The notes below the pieces were generated by a model, which worked only from the letters and a program-made list of their open reading frames with translations, was not told the DNA's origin and ran no database searches. Positions 1 to 6,433 of a DNA stretch of 7,619 bases are shown in pieces. The stretch's first letter is position 1; each line of letters opens with the position of its first letter. The stretch is from assembly GCA_046543225.1 (NCBI GenBank), contig JBKGZW010000131.1, forward strand, positions 1-7,619. Direction: 5' to 3'. Position numbers and translations under genes: made by a program. Origin of the DNA: SKKL01 sp046543225 (GTDB lineage: Bacteria; Actinomycetota; Acidimicrobiia; Acidimicrobiales; SKKL01).

Positions 1-107
1 GCCTTCTTGGCAGGCGCCCTCTTGGCGGGTGCCTTCTTCTTGGCCGGAGTCTTCTTGGCTGGCGCCTTCTTCTTCGCGGGCGCCTTCTTCTTGGCTGATG
101 CCTTCTT
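1..107 (-). repeat. Degenerate tandem repeat encoding an H1/HupB-like Lys-Ala-Pro tail
   Basis: Residues 365-399 of the NYN gene are near-tandem copies of AKKKAP and its variants (AKKKAPAKKKAPAKKTPAKK and so on). At DNA level, read on the plus strand, the block repeats GCCTTCTTCTTGGC-like units of about 15-18 bases. The array continues past the left edge, so its copy number and the protein end are unknown. Such tails are known from histone H1 and from the C-terminal arm of mycobacterial HupB, where they bind nucleic acid by charge. Confidence 0.85.
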
Positions 108-1199
108 GGTTGCCACTGGTGTGGTTCTCCTTGTCCGGGTTCGGGTGCCCGCCGGCACGTTCGACGCGCGGTGGTCTCCGTGTTGCTCGGGTACTGCGTT
201 GGCGTCGAGTGCGCCAGCCTTGCCCTCCGCCGCCTCGGCGAGTCCCGACTCGGGGAGTGCAAGATCGATGCCGCGTCGCGGCGTGTCGAAGGATTGGACC
301 ACGAACCGACGCGACTCGCCAAGGGTCAAGACGTCGCGAGCGCGTCGTGGCGGTGGTTCCGACATCGCTTTCAGCGGGATGTAGCACTGGGCGTCATCGA
401 CGTTGATGTACGCGCCGTGCGACGAGAAGCGTTCGACCGTTCCCTTCACCTCACTACCGATCGGATGCGAGGCGACGAAGTTGATGAAGGTCATCGGAGG
501 GTTCAGCGGCTCGACCTTGTTCCCGCGCGACGTCGACCCGCCGGAACCCTTCCCCCCTCGGACCGGGGAATCGGTCGCCTTGGTGTCGCGAGACGCGTCC
601 GAGGAGCGGGCGGGGGCCTTCGACTTGGAGGGACGGGTGGGCTCGGCCCGAGCCTTCTCCTTCGCACCGTCGGCGCTCGCCTTCTTGGTGCGCCGGGCCG
701 GCTGCTTGCTCGTGGCCTCCTTCGGAGCGGCCTTGGCGCTGGTGGACTTGCCCTCGCGAGTGGCGCGGCGACTCGTCGGCCCCCGCACCGGGGTCCGGGG
801 CAAGAAGATCCATCCGACGTGCTCGACCGGCTTGCCGCCGATCAACCGGCCCTCGTCGAACAGCCACGGGTAGGTTCCGTGGAACTCCTGGAACGAGTCG
901 TTGGAGAGCACGGTGGCTCCGGCCTTGTCGGCGATCTGCAGGACGAAGGCGTCGCCCCGACCGACTGCGCCCGCCGGCGGTGAGACGATCTCGCCTGCCT
1001 GCACCGCTTCTTCGTACTGGGCACGCTCGGACTTGTCGATGCGGTGTCCGAACGTGGCATCGACCACGACGGTGACGACATCGTGTGGATGTTCGGCAAG
1101 GAAGGCCCGCACCGCCTCGTCGAGCTGACGGAGGCTGGGCAGGTTGCGACCTTCGGTCGCAATGTTGGAGCCGTCGACCACGACGTGTTTCGATGCCAT
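1..1199 (-). CDS. NYN (Zc3h12a/Regnase-1-like) ribonuclease with S1-like domain and H1-like tail, 3'-truncated
   Basis: Reading from the ATG at 1199-1197 gives 399 stop-free codons that leave the window at base 1, so the C-terminus is missing. Residues 5-137 look like a Zc3h12a-type NYN/PIN ribonuclease. The first strand is VVVDGSN (D9, N12), a second strand is VVVDATFG (D47), then come GRGDAFVLQIADKAGATVL (D83) and SNDSF (D101), and the domain closes with FDEGRLI and WIFLP, as in Regnase-1. Acidic residues at these places bind the catalytic metal in that family. Residues 138-232 are a Lys/Ala/Ser/Pro-rich, probably disordered linker. Residues 246-317 resemble an S1 RNA-binding fold (GSEVKGTVERFSSHGAYINV, CYIPL, RRGIDLALP). 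From residue 365 the chain becomes AKKKAP-type repeats. No signal peptide is seen, so it is presumably cytoplasmic. RNA cleavage is inferred from family; substrate is unknown. No clear Shine-Dalgarno or TANNNT hexamer precedes the start. The start choice rests on the strand-1 motif lying only a few residues in. Confidence 0.85.
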   Translation of the reverse strand, partial: MASKHVVVDGSNIATEGRNLPSLRQLDEAVRAFLAEHPHDVVTVVVDATFGHRIDKSERAQYEEAVQAGEIVSPPAGAVGRGDAFVLQIADKAGATVLSNDSFQEFHGTYPWLFDEGRLIGGKPVEHVGWIFLPRTPVRGPTSRRATREGKSTSAKAAPKEATSKQPARRTKKASADGAKEKARAEPTRPSKSKAPARSSDASRDTKATDSPVRGGKGSGGSTSRGNKVEPLNPPMTFINFVASHPIGSEVKGTVERFSSHGAYINVDDAQCYIPLKAMSEPPPRRARDVLTLGESRRFVVQSFDTPRRGIDLALPESGLAEAAEGKAGALDANAVPEQHGDHRASNVPAGTRTRTRRTTPVATKKASAKKKAPAKKKAPAKKTPAKKKAPAKRAPAKK

Positions 1200-1276
1200 C
1201 TCGATCACACAGTCAAGCAGGGTCGTGGACGTCGCGAGCGGACCCTACCGAGATCGCACGCGCGTAGGATCGCTCG
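1200..1276. promoter_or_regulatory. Divergent intergenic region between the NYN nuclease and HAD genes
   Basis: This 77-bp spacer separates two start codons that point away from each other, so it must hold promoters for both unless the genes are read through from elsewhere. The HAD side has a good -10-like element (separate entry). On the NYN side the only candidate is TGTGAT at 1209-1204, which ends 4 nt from the ATG, closer than the 6 nt seen at the other genes. No convincing -35 hexamer and no strong inverted repeat was seen. Confidence 0.5.
1264..1276 (+). promoter_or_regulatory. Putative leaderless -10 element of the HAD gene
   Basis: GTAGGATCG carries the -10-like hexamer TAGGAT at 1265-1270, which ends exactly 6 nt before the ATG at 1277. 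In actinobacteria this spacing puts the transcription start on the A of the start codon. AGGA at 1266-1269 could instead act as a Shine-Dalgarno sequence, spaced 7 nt from the ATG. The matching placement at kgd and xth favours the promoter reading. Confidence 0.5.
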
Positions 1277-1924
1277 ATGGTTCGTGCCGCACTCTTCGAC
1301 TTCGGTGGTGTCATCCTCTCGAGCCCCTTCGAGGCCTTCGCTCGCTACGAGCGGGCCAACGGATTGCCCGAAGGATTGATCCGTCGACTGAACGCGACCA
1401 ACCCCGACGACAACGCGTGGGCCAAGCTCGAGCGCAGCGAGGTGGACCTCGCTGGGTTCGCCGAGCTCTTCGAGGCCGAGGCGCGCGCCATCGGCTACGA
1501 GGTCGATGGCCGAGCGGTCATCGGCTTGCTCGGCGGCGAGGTGCGCCCAGCGATGGTCGACGCGCTGCGACGGTGCAGCGAGCGCCTGTCCACCGCCATG
1601 CTCACGAACAACTTCGTGAGCGGCATGGGCGACGACACCGAAGCAGATCCCACGGGTCGTCGGGCACAGATCGCCCAGATCATGGGTCTCTTCGACGTCA
1701 TCGTCGAGTCGAGCAAGGTGGGGGTGCGCAAGCCCGATCCCCGCTTCTACGAGATCGCCTGTGAGCAGCTCGGCATCGAGCCGTCGGAGGCGGTGTTCCT
1801 CGACGATCTCGGCGTCAACCTCAAACCTGCTCGGGCCATGGGGATGACCACCATCAAGGTCGTCGACCCCGACGACGCCATCGCCGAGCTGGAGACGGTG
1901 GTGGGGTTCTCGCTGCGGGGCTGA
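1277..1924 (+). CDS. HAD-superfamily hydrolase (epoxide-hydrolase N-terminal-like phosphatase group)
   Basis: The 215-residue protein is a complete HAD phosphatase-like domain. Motif I is FDFGGV with the nucleophile D8. Motif II is T110 in AMLTNNF, the motif III lysine is K152 in VRKPDP, and motif IV is FLDD (D176, D177) followed by GVN. An inserted helical cap occupies about residues 15-90. This pattern and length fit the group related to the N-terminal phosphatase domain of soluble epoxide hydrolase and to ACAD10. The second Asp of the usual DxD is Gly here (G10), which I recall as common in this group; it removes the classical general acid, so the reaction may not be ordinary phosphate-ester hydrolysis. 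No signal peptide is present, so it should be cytosolic. The substrate cannot be read from sequence, and the neighbours give no clear pathway link. The ATG at 1277 is supported by the element just upstream. Confidence 0.85.
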   Translation: MVRAALFDFGGVILSSPFEAFARYERANGLPEGLIRRLNATNPDDNAWAKLERSEVDLAGFAELFEAEARAIGYEVDGRAVIGLLGGEVRPAMVDALRRCSERLSTAMLTNNFVSGMGDDTEADPTGRRAQIAQIMGLFDVIVESSKVGVRKPDPRFYEIACEQLGIEPSEAVFLDDLGVNLKPARAMGMTTIKVVDPDDAIAELETVVGFSLRG

Positions 1925-1927
1925 GCG
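1925..1927. other. Convergent 3-bp junction between HAD and kgd
   Basis: The TGA of the HAD gene (1922-1924) and the TAG of kgd (1930-1928, minus strand) are separated by only three bases. No hairpin followed by a T-run was seen on either side, so the two transcripts probably end inside, and antisense to, each other's coding sequence. Confidence 0.7.
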
Positions 1928-4900
1928 CTAGGTGCCGTCGAGGTCGGCGACGGCCGCGGCGAGGATGAGCTCCTGCTCCTGGGCGTGGATCGTGGCGGAT
2001 CCGGTGGCGGGGCTGCCCGACTCGCGCCGGCTCACGCGACGGATGGAGTGGGTGTCCTGGTGGGCCTCGTAGAGCCGGCCCTTGACGAAGTTCCACGCCC
2101 CCATGTTCTCGGGCTCCTCTTGGAGCCACACGATCTCATCCGCGTTGGGGTAGCGCGCCAGCACGTCGGCCACCGGGTCGCGAGGCCATGGGTAGAGCTG
2201 TTCGACGCGGACCACCGCGGCGGGAGCGCCGACCTCGTCGCGCCGAGCGCGAGCCTCGTGAGCCACCTTGCCGCTGCACATCACCACGCGGCGGATCGAT
2301 GTGGGATCGTCGATCTCGTCGTCGATGACCTCGTGGAAGCGTCCGGTGGTGAGCTCGTCGATGCTGGAGCGCGCGACCCTGGCCCGCAGCAACGACTTGG
2401 GGGTGAACACCACGAGAGGCTTGCGGACCTCGCGGGCGACCTGGCGCCTCAGCACGTGGAAGTACTGCGCCGCGGTGGAGGCGTTCACGACCTGGATGTT
2501 GTCGTCGGCTGCCAGGATGAGGAACCGTTCGATGCGGGCCGACGAGTGCTCGGGGCCCTGACCCTCGTGCCCGTGCGGCAACAGGAGCACCAGGCCCGAG
2601 GTCTGGTTCCACTTGTCCTCGGCGGAGACGATGAACTGGTCGATGATGATCTGACCACCGTTCATGAAGTCGCCGAACTGGGCCTCCCAGCACACCAGGG
2701 GGTCCTTGTTCGCCACCGAGTACCCGTACTCGAACCCGAGGGCGGCGTACTCGCTCAGCAACGAGTCGTAGATCCACAGCCGGGTCGGTCCGGTGGCCAG
2801 CGTCTCGAGGGGCATGAACTCCTCGGCGGTCTCGGAATCGACCAGCGTCGAGTGCCGTTGCGAGAAGGTGCCGCGCCGCGAGTCCTGGCCGGTGAGCCGC
2901 ACCGAGGTCCCTTCGTCGAGCAGTGAGCCCAGGGCCATGGCCTCGGCCAGTGCCCAGTCGACCTCGCCGTCGCGGAACATCTTGTCGCGGGTCTCGAACT
3001 GTCGCTCCAGCTTGGGATGAAGGGTGAACCCCTCGGGCAGGTTCGTGAGCGCGTCGTAGATCCGATCGATGACCGAGCGGTCGACGCCGGTCTCGACAGA
3101 GGGGAGCATCCCGACCGGCTCGGGCCGGCTGCGGACCACCTCGTCGGGCGTGGGCGCGCTCTGCCGGGTCTCGTCGAGCGCTTCCTGCAGACGCGCCTGG
3201 TAGTCCTCGAGTGCCTGCTCGGCCTCGTCGATGGTGATGTCGCCCCGCTTGACCAAGGCCTCGGTGTAGAGCTTGCGCACCGAGCGGCGCGATTCGATCT
3301 TGTCGTACATCCTCGGCTGTGTGTAGCTGGGATCGTCACCCTCGTTGTGACCGTGGCGGCGATAGCAGACCATGTCGATGACCACGTCTTTGTTGAACCG
3401 CTGCCGGTAGAGGAAGGCCAGGCGGGCGACCCGCACGCAGGCCTCGGGATCGTCGCCGTTGACGTGGAAGATGGGGGCCTGGACCATCTTGGCGATGTCG
3501 GTGGGGTACTCCGAGGATCGGGCGGCGTCGGGGGGAGTGGTGAACCCCAGCTGGTTGTTGATGATGACGTGGATGGTCCCGCCCACGCGGTAGCCCTGGA
3601 TGAGCGACAGGTTGAGCGTCTCGGCGACCACGCCCTGGCCGGCGAACGCGGCGTCGCCGTGGATGAGAACCGGCAACACGGGGTAGTCGCCCTGGTCGTC
3701 GATCTGGTCCATCCTTGCCCTGGCCATGCCCACCACGACCGGGTCGACCGCTTCGAGGTGCGAGGGGTTGGCCGCCAGCTCGACCGGGATCTCGTTGCCG
3801 GTGCGGCTCACGAACTTGCCCGACTGTCCGAGGTGGTACTTGACGTCGCCGGAACCCTGGGTCGATTCGGGATCGACGTTGCCCTCGAACTCCTTGAAGA
3901 TCTGGTCGTAGGACTTGCCGACGATGTTGGCCAGCACGTTGAGCCGTCCGCGGTGAGCCATGCCGAGCACCGCCGAGGACATGTTGCGGTCGGCGGCCTC
4001 GCCGAGCACCGCGTCGAGCAGCGGGATGGTGCTTTCGGCACCTTCGATGCCGAAACGCTTCTGGCCGACGTACTTGGTGGAGAGGAACTTCTCGAACGCC
4101 TCGGCCGCGTTGAGCCGGCCGAGGACGTGGCGCTGCTCGTCGGGTGGCACCTCGACGCGCACACCCTCGACCTGTTCCTGGATCCAGCGCTTCTCGGCGG
4201 GCTCCTGGATGTGCATGTACTCGATGCCCACCGTGCGGCAGTAGGCGTCGCGCAGCACGCCGAGCGCGTCGCCGAGACGCATCTTGGACCGCCCACCGAC
4301 GGGCGCGTAGATGCCGGCACCGCTGCCGGTGAGGAACTCGCGGTCGAGGTCCCAGATGGTGAGCCCGTAGGTGGCGGGGTCGAGCTCGCTGTGCATCGTG
4401 GGTTCTTCCGATGACAGAGGGTCGAGATCAGCGATGAGATGCCCCCTCACCCGGTACATGTTGATGAGGGTGTTGACCGCGATCTGCTTCTCGAACCGCG
4501 CCTGCTCGTGGTTCATCGGGTTGACATCGGTCCGCCACTGAACCGCCTCGTAGGGGACGCCGAGCGAACGGAAGACGTCGGTGTAGAAGTGGTCGGCGCC
4601 GAGCAGCAGCTCGTGCACGCGCTTGAGGAACAGGCCGGACTCGGCACCTTGGATGATGCGATGGTCGTAGGTGGAGGTGAGGGTGATGACCTTGGAGATG
4701 CCCAGGTCGGCGAGGGTCTGGGGATCGGCCGCCTCGTAGGCGGTGGGGTAGTCGATGGTGCCGACCCCCACGATGAGTCCCTGGCCGGGCATGAGGCGTG
4801 GCACCGACTGGACGGTCCCGATGGTGCCCGGGTTGGTGAGGCTGACCGTCGTGCCGCTGAAGTCGTCGGGGGAGAGCTTGTTGGTGCGGACCTTGCGGAT

Positions 4901-5560
4901 CAGGTCCTCGTAGGCGTTGTGGAACCCGGCGAAGTCGAAGGTGTCGGCGTCGTTGATGCAGGGCACCAGCAGGGTGCGCGAGCCGTCGGACTTCTCGAGG
5001 TCGACCGCGATGCCGAGCCCGATGTGGTCGTGGTGCTCGACGTAGGGCTTGCCGTCGGCCCCGGTGTGGAAGGTGGAGTTCATCGCCGGCACGGTGTCGG
5101 CGATGGCTCGGACCACCGCGTAGCCGATGAGGTGGGTGAAGGAGACCTTTCCGCCTCGTGTTCGGGCGAGGTAGCCGTTGATGACCTGGCGGTTGACCTC
5201 CAGGAGCTTGGCGGGAACCTCGCGGAAGCTGGTGGCGGTGGGAACCGCCAGGCTGGCCTCCATGTTCTCGACGATCCGAGCGGCGGCGCCGCGGATCGGA
5301 TCGCCCGGCGGTGTGTCGTCTGTGGTCGGGGCCGGCTTCTTGCTCGGCGTGGCCTCCGATCGGGGCGCCGGCTCGGCTGATCCTGGTTGCTGGGGCGTGT
5401 GGGTGGCGCCACCGGGCGCTTCGGGTCGGTAGTCGGTGAAGAACTCGCGCCAGGCCGGGCTGACCGCGTCGGGGTTGGCGAGGTACTGCTCGTACATCTC
5501 GTCGACCAACCACGCGTTGGGCCCGAGCCGCGACGCCGATGAGGAGGTGTCGTCAGCCAC
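1928..5560 (-). CDS. kgd: Multifunctional 2-oxoglutarate metabolism enzyme (alpha-ketoglutarate decarboxylase / dehydrogenase E1 with fused E2-like domain)
   Basis: This 1210-residue protein matches actinobacterial Kgd/OdhA, about 1230 residues in mycobacteria. Residues 10-45 form the E1 N-terminal segment (NAWLVDEMYEQYL). Residues 51-88 are a Pro/Ala-rich linker. Residues 89-335 are an E2-like acyltransferase domain with catalytic His300 in YDHRIIQGAESG, but no lipoyl or subunit-binding domain precedes it. Residues 345-1210 are the thiamine-diphosphate E1 part: MAHRGRLN (H536), the cofactor stretch HGDAAFAGQG to IINNQLG (G635-D636 to N668-N669), HGHNEGDDPS, and the transketolase-like pyrimidine-binding half from about 865. 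Known family members decarboxylate 2-oxoglutarate in the TCA cycle and work with a separate lipoylated E2 and lipoamide dehydrogenase; none of those genes is in this window. In mycobacteria and corynebacteria the FHA protein GarA/OdhI inhibits the enzyme. The GTG start at 5560 is backed by TAGTAT ending 6 nt upstream. It appears intact and full length. Confidence 0.96.
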   Translation of the reverse strand: MADDTSSSASRLGPNAWLVDEMYEQYLANPDAVSPAWREFFTDYRPEAPGGATHTPQQPGSAEPAPRSEATPSKKPAPTTDDTPPGDPIRGAAARIVENMEASLAVPTATSFREVPAKLLEVNRQVINGYLARTRGGKVSFTHLIGYAVVRAIADTVPAMNSTFHTGADGKPYVEHHDHIGLGIAVDLEKSDGSRTLLVPCINDADTFDFAGFHNAYEDLIRKVRTNKLSPDDFSGTTVSLTNPGTIGTVQSVPRLMPGQGLIVGVGTIDYPTAYEAADPQTLADLGISKVITLTSTYDHRIIQGAESGLFLKRVHELLLGADHFYTDVFRSLGVPYEAVQWRTDVNPMNHEQARFEKQIAVNTLINMYRVRGHLIADLDPLSSEEPTMHSELDPATYGLTIWDLDREFLTGSGAGIYAPVGGRSKMRLGDALGVLRDAYCRTVGIEYMHIQEPAEKRWIQEQVEGVRVEVPPDEQRHVLGRLNAAEAFEKFLSTKYVGQKRFGIEGAESTIPLLDAVLGEAADRNMSSAVLGMAHRGRLNVLANIVGKSYDQIFKEFEGNVDPESTQGSGDVKYHLGQSGKFVSRTGNEIPVELAANPSHLEAVDPVVVGMARARMDQIDDQGDYPVLPVLIHGDAAFAGQGVVAETLNLSLIQGYRVGGTIHVIINNQLGFTTPPDAARSSEYPTDIAKMVQAPIFHVNGDDPEACVRVARLAFLYRQRFNKDVVIDMVCYRRHGHNEGDDPSYTQPRMYDKIESRRSVRKLYTEALVKRGDITIDEAEQALEDYQARLQEALDETRQSAPTPDEVVRSRPEPVGMLPSVETGVDRSVIDRIYDALTNLPEGFTLHPKLERQFETRDKMFRDGEVDWALAEAMALGSLLDEGTSVRLTGQDSRRGTFSQRHSTLVDSETAEEFMPLETLATGPTRLWIYDSLLSEYAALGFEYGYSVANKDPLVCWEAQFGDFMNGGQIIIDQFIVSAEDKWNQTSGLVLLLPHGHEGQGPEHSSARIERFLILAADDNIQVVNASTAAQYFHVLRRQVAREVRKPLVVFTPKSLLRARVARSSIDELTTGRFHEVIDDEIDDPTSIRRVVMCSGKVAHEARARRDEVGAPAAVVRVEQLYPWPRDPVADVLARYPNADEIVWLQEEPENMGAWNFVKGRLYEAHQDTHSIRRVSRRESGSPATGSATIHAQEQELILAAAVADLDGT

Positions 5561-5573
5561 GATTCGATACTAC
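5561..5573 (-). promoter_or_regulatory. Putative leaderless -10 element of kgd
   Basis: On the minus strand GTAGTATCG (5573-5565) holds TAGTAT at 5572-5567, followed by six bases and then the GTG start at 5560. TAGTAT is a good TANNNT -10 match and is not Shine-Dalgarno-like, so at this gene promoter function explains the motif better. No TTGACA-like hexamer lies about 17 bases further upstream. Confidence 0.6.
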
Positions 5574-5622
5574 CGGCGGTGTCGCCGGTCCCCCGAGGCG
5601 TGCCGGTGCCTTGGCCGGATCG

Positions 5623-5635
5623 GTAGGGTCGGGAC
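5623..5635 (+). promoter_or_regulatory. Putative leaderless -10 element of xth
   Basis: GTAGGGTCG (5623-5631) contains TAGGGT at 5624-5629, with six bases between it and the GTG start at 5636. It faces the kgd element across about 50 bp. AGGG could also serve as a ribosome-binding site, so the promoter call rests on the identical spacing at kgd and the HAD gene. Confidence 0.5.
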
Positions 5636-6433
5636 GTGAGGATCGCCACCTGGAACGTCAACTCCCTGAAGGCCCGCATGCCCCGTGTCGAGGAGTGGCT
5701 CACCGAGGTCGCGCCCGAGGTGGTGTGCCTTCAGGAGACCAAGCTGGCCGACACCGCCTTCCCGGCCATGGCCTTCGAGTCGTTGGGCTATGAGTCGGTG
5801 CACCACGGCGATGGTCGCTGGAACGGCGTCGCCATCCTCAGCCGGGTGGGGATCGCCGATCCGGTGGCCGGGTTCTACGAGGGGATCGAGCCCGATCCCG
5901 ACACCCGCCTGGTGTCGGCCACCTGCGGTCCCGTGCGGGTCACGAGCGTGTACGTGCCCAACGGGCGCGCACCCGACGATCCGCACTACCGGTACAAGCT
6001 CTCCTGGCTCGATCGCCTGCGAGACCATCTCGACCGGACCTGTTCTCCCGACGAGCTGGTCGCGGTGTGCGGTGACTTCAACATCGCGCCCGAGGACATC
6101 GACGTGTGGGACCGGGCCGCGTTCGAGGGGTCGACACACGTGACCGAGCCCGAGCGCGAGGCGCTGGCATCGATCCGCGACTGGGGATTGGTCGACGTGT
6201 TCCGCGAGCGCTACCCCGATGTCGAGGGCCTGTACTCCTACTGGGACTACACCGCGGGCCGGTTCCACAAGCGCCAGGGCATGCGGATCGACTACGTCCT
6301 GGCCACGACGGCACTTGCCGAGCGCTCGACCCTCGACGTGGTGGATCGCAACGCCCGCAAGGGGACCAAGCCATCCGATCACGCACCGGTGATCGCCGAG
6401 TTCGACCTCGCTGGTGGTGACGACGGTGCCTGA
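5636..6433 (+). CDS. xth: Exodeoxyribonuclease III (AP endonuclease, EEP family)
   Basis: The 265-residue protein has the full set of exonuclease III motifs in order: WNVNSLKAR at 6-14 (N7), LQETK at 32-36 (metal ligand E34), SVYVPNG (Y106), GDFNIAPED (D147, N149), the lesion-side stretch around YSYWDY (200-205), RIDYVLA (D219) and PSDHAPV (D248, H249). In this family the enzyme cuts DNA 5' to abasic sites during base-excision repair and also removes nucleotides or blocking groups from 3' ends, using Mg2+. Length is typical (about 250-270) and no active-site residue is missing. It begins with GTG at 5636, directly at the conserved MRIATWNVN start, so little freedom remains in start choice. 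It is transcribed away from kgd, and its last 20 bases overlap the next gene, suggesting co-translation with the thioesterase despite unrelated roles. Confidence 0.95.
   Translation: MRIATWNVNSLKARMPRVEEWLTEVAPEVVCLQETKLADTAFPAMAFESLGYESVHHGDGRWNGVAILSRVGIADPVAGFYEGIEPDPDTRLVSATCGPVRVTSVYVPNGRAPDDPHYRYKLSWLDRLRDHLDRTCSPDELVAVCGDFNIAPEDIDVWDRAAFEGSTHVTEPEREALASIRDWGLVDVFRERYPDVEGLYSYWDYTAGRFHKRQGMRIDYVLATTALAERSTLDVVDRNARKGTKPSDHAPVIAEFDLAGGDDGA

Noticed and set aside
1..107. CRISPR-like or mobile repeat array
   Set aside because: The units are short, directly abutting, in frame and code Lys/Ala/Pro, with no unique spacers.
171..983. 270-codon plus-strand open frame opposite the NYN gene
   Set aside because: The minus strand gives recognisable NYN and S1 motifs through the same DNA; the plus-strand translation is low-complexity without motifs.
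1985..2926. 313-codon plus-strand open frame antisense to the C-terminal part of kgd
   Set aside because: Same kind of codon-bias shadow; the minus-strand protein is clearly conserved and no domain is visible in the antisense translation.
3017..4414. 465-codon plus-strand open frame inside kgd
   Set aside because: It lies antisense to a fully conserved Kgd E1 region, and its translation is a Val/Asp/Leu/Gly-rich mix with no recognisable motif. Long antisense frames are expected opposite GC-rich genes.
1928..5560. Kgd as a possible unusual gene fusion specific to this genome
   Set aside because: The E2-like plus E1 fusion without a lipoyl domain is the standard form in Actinobacteria, including the HRIIQG variant of the acyltransferase motif as I recall it from mycobacteria.
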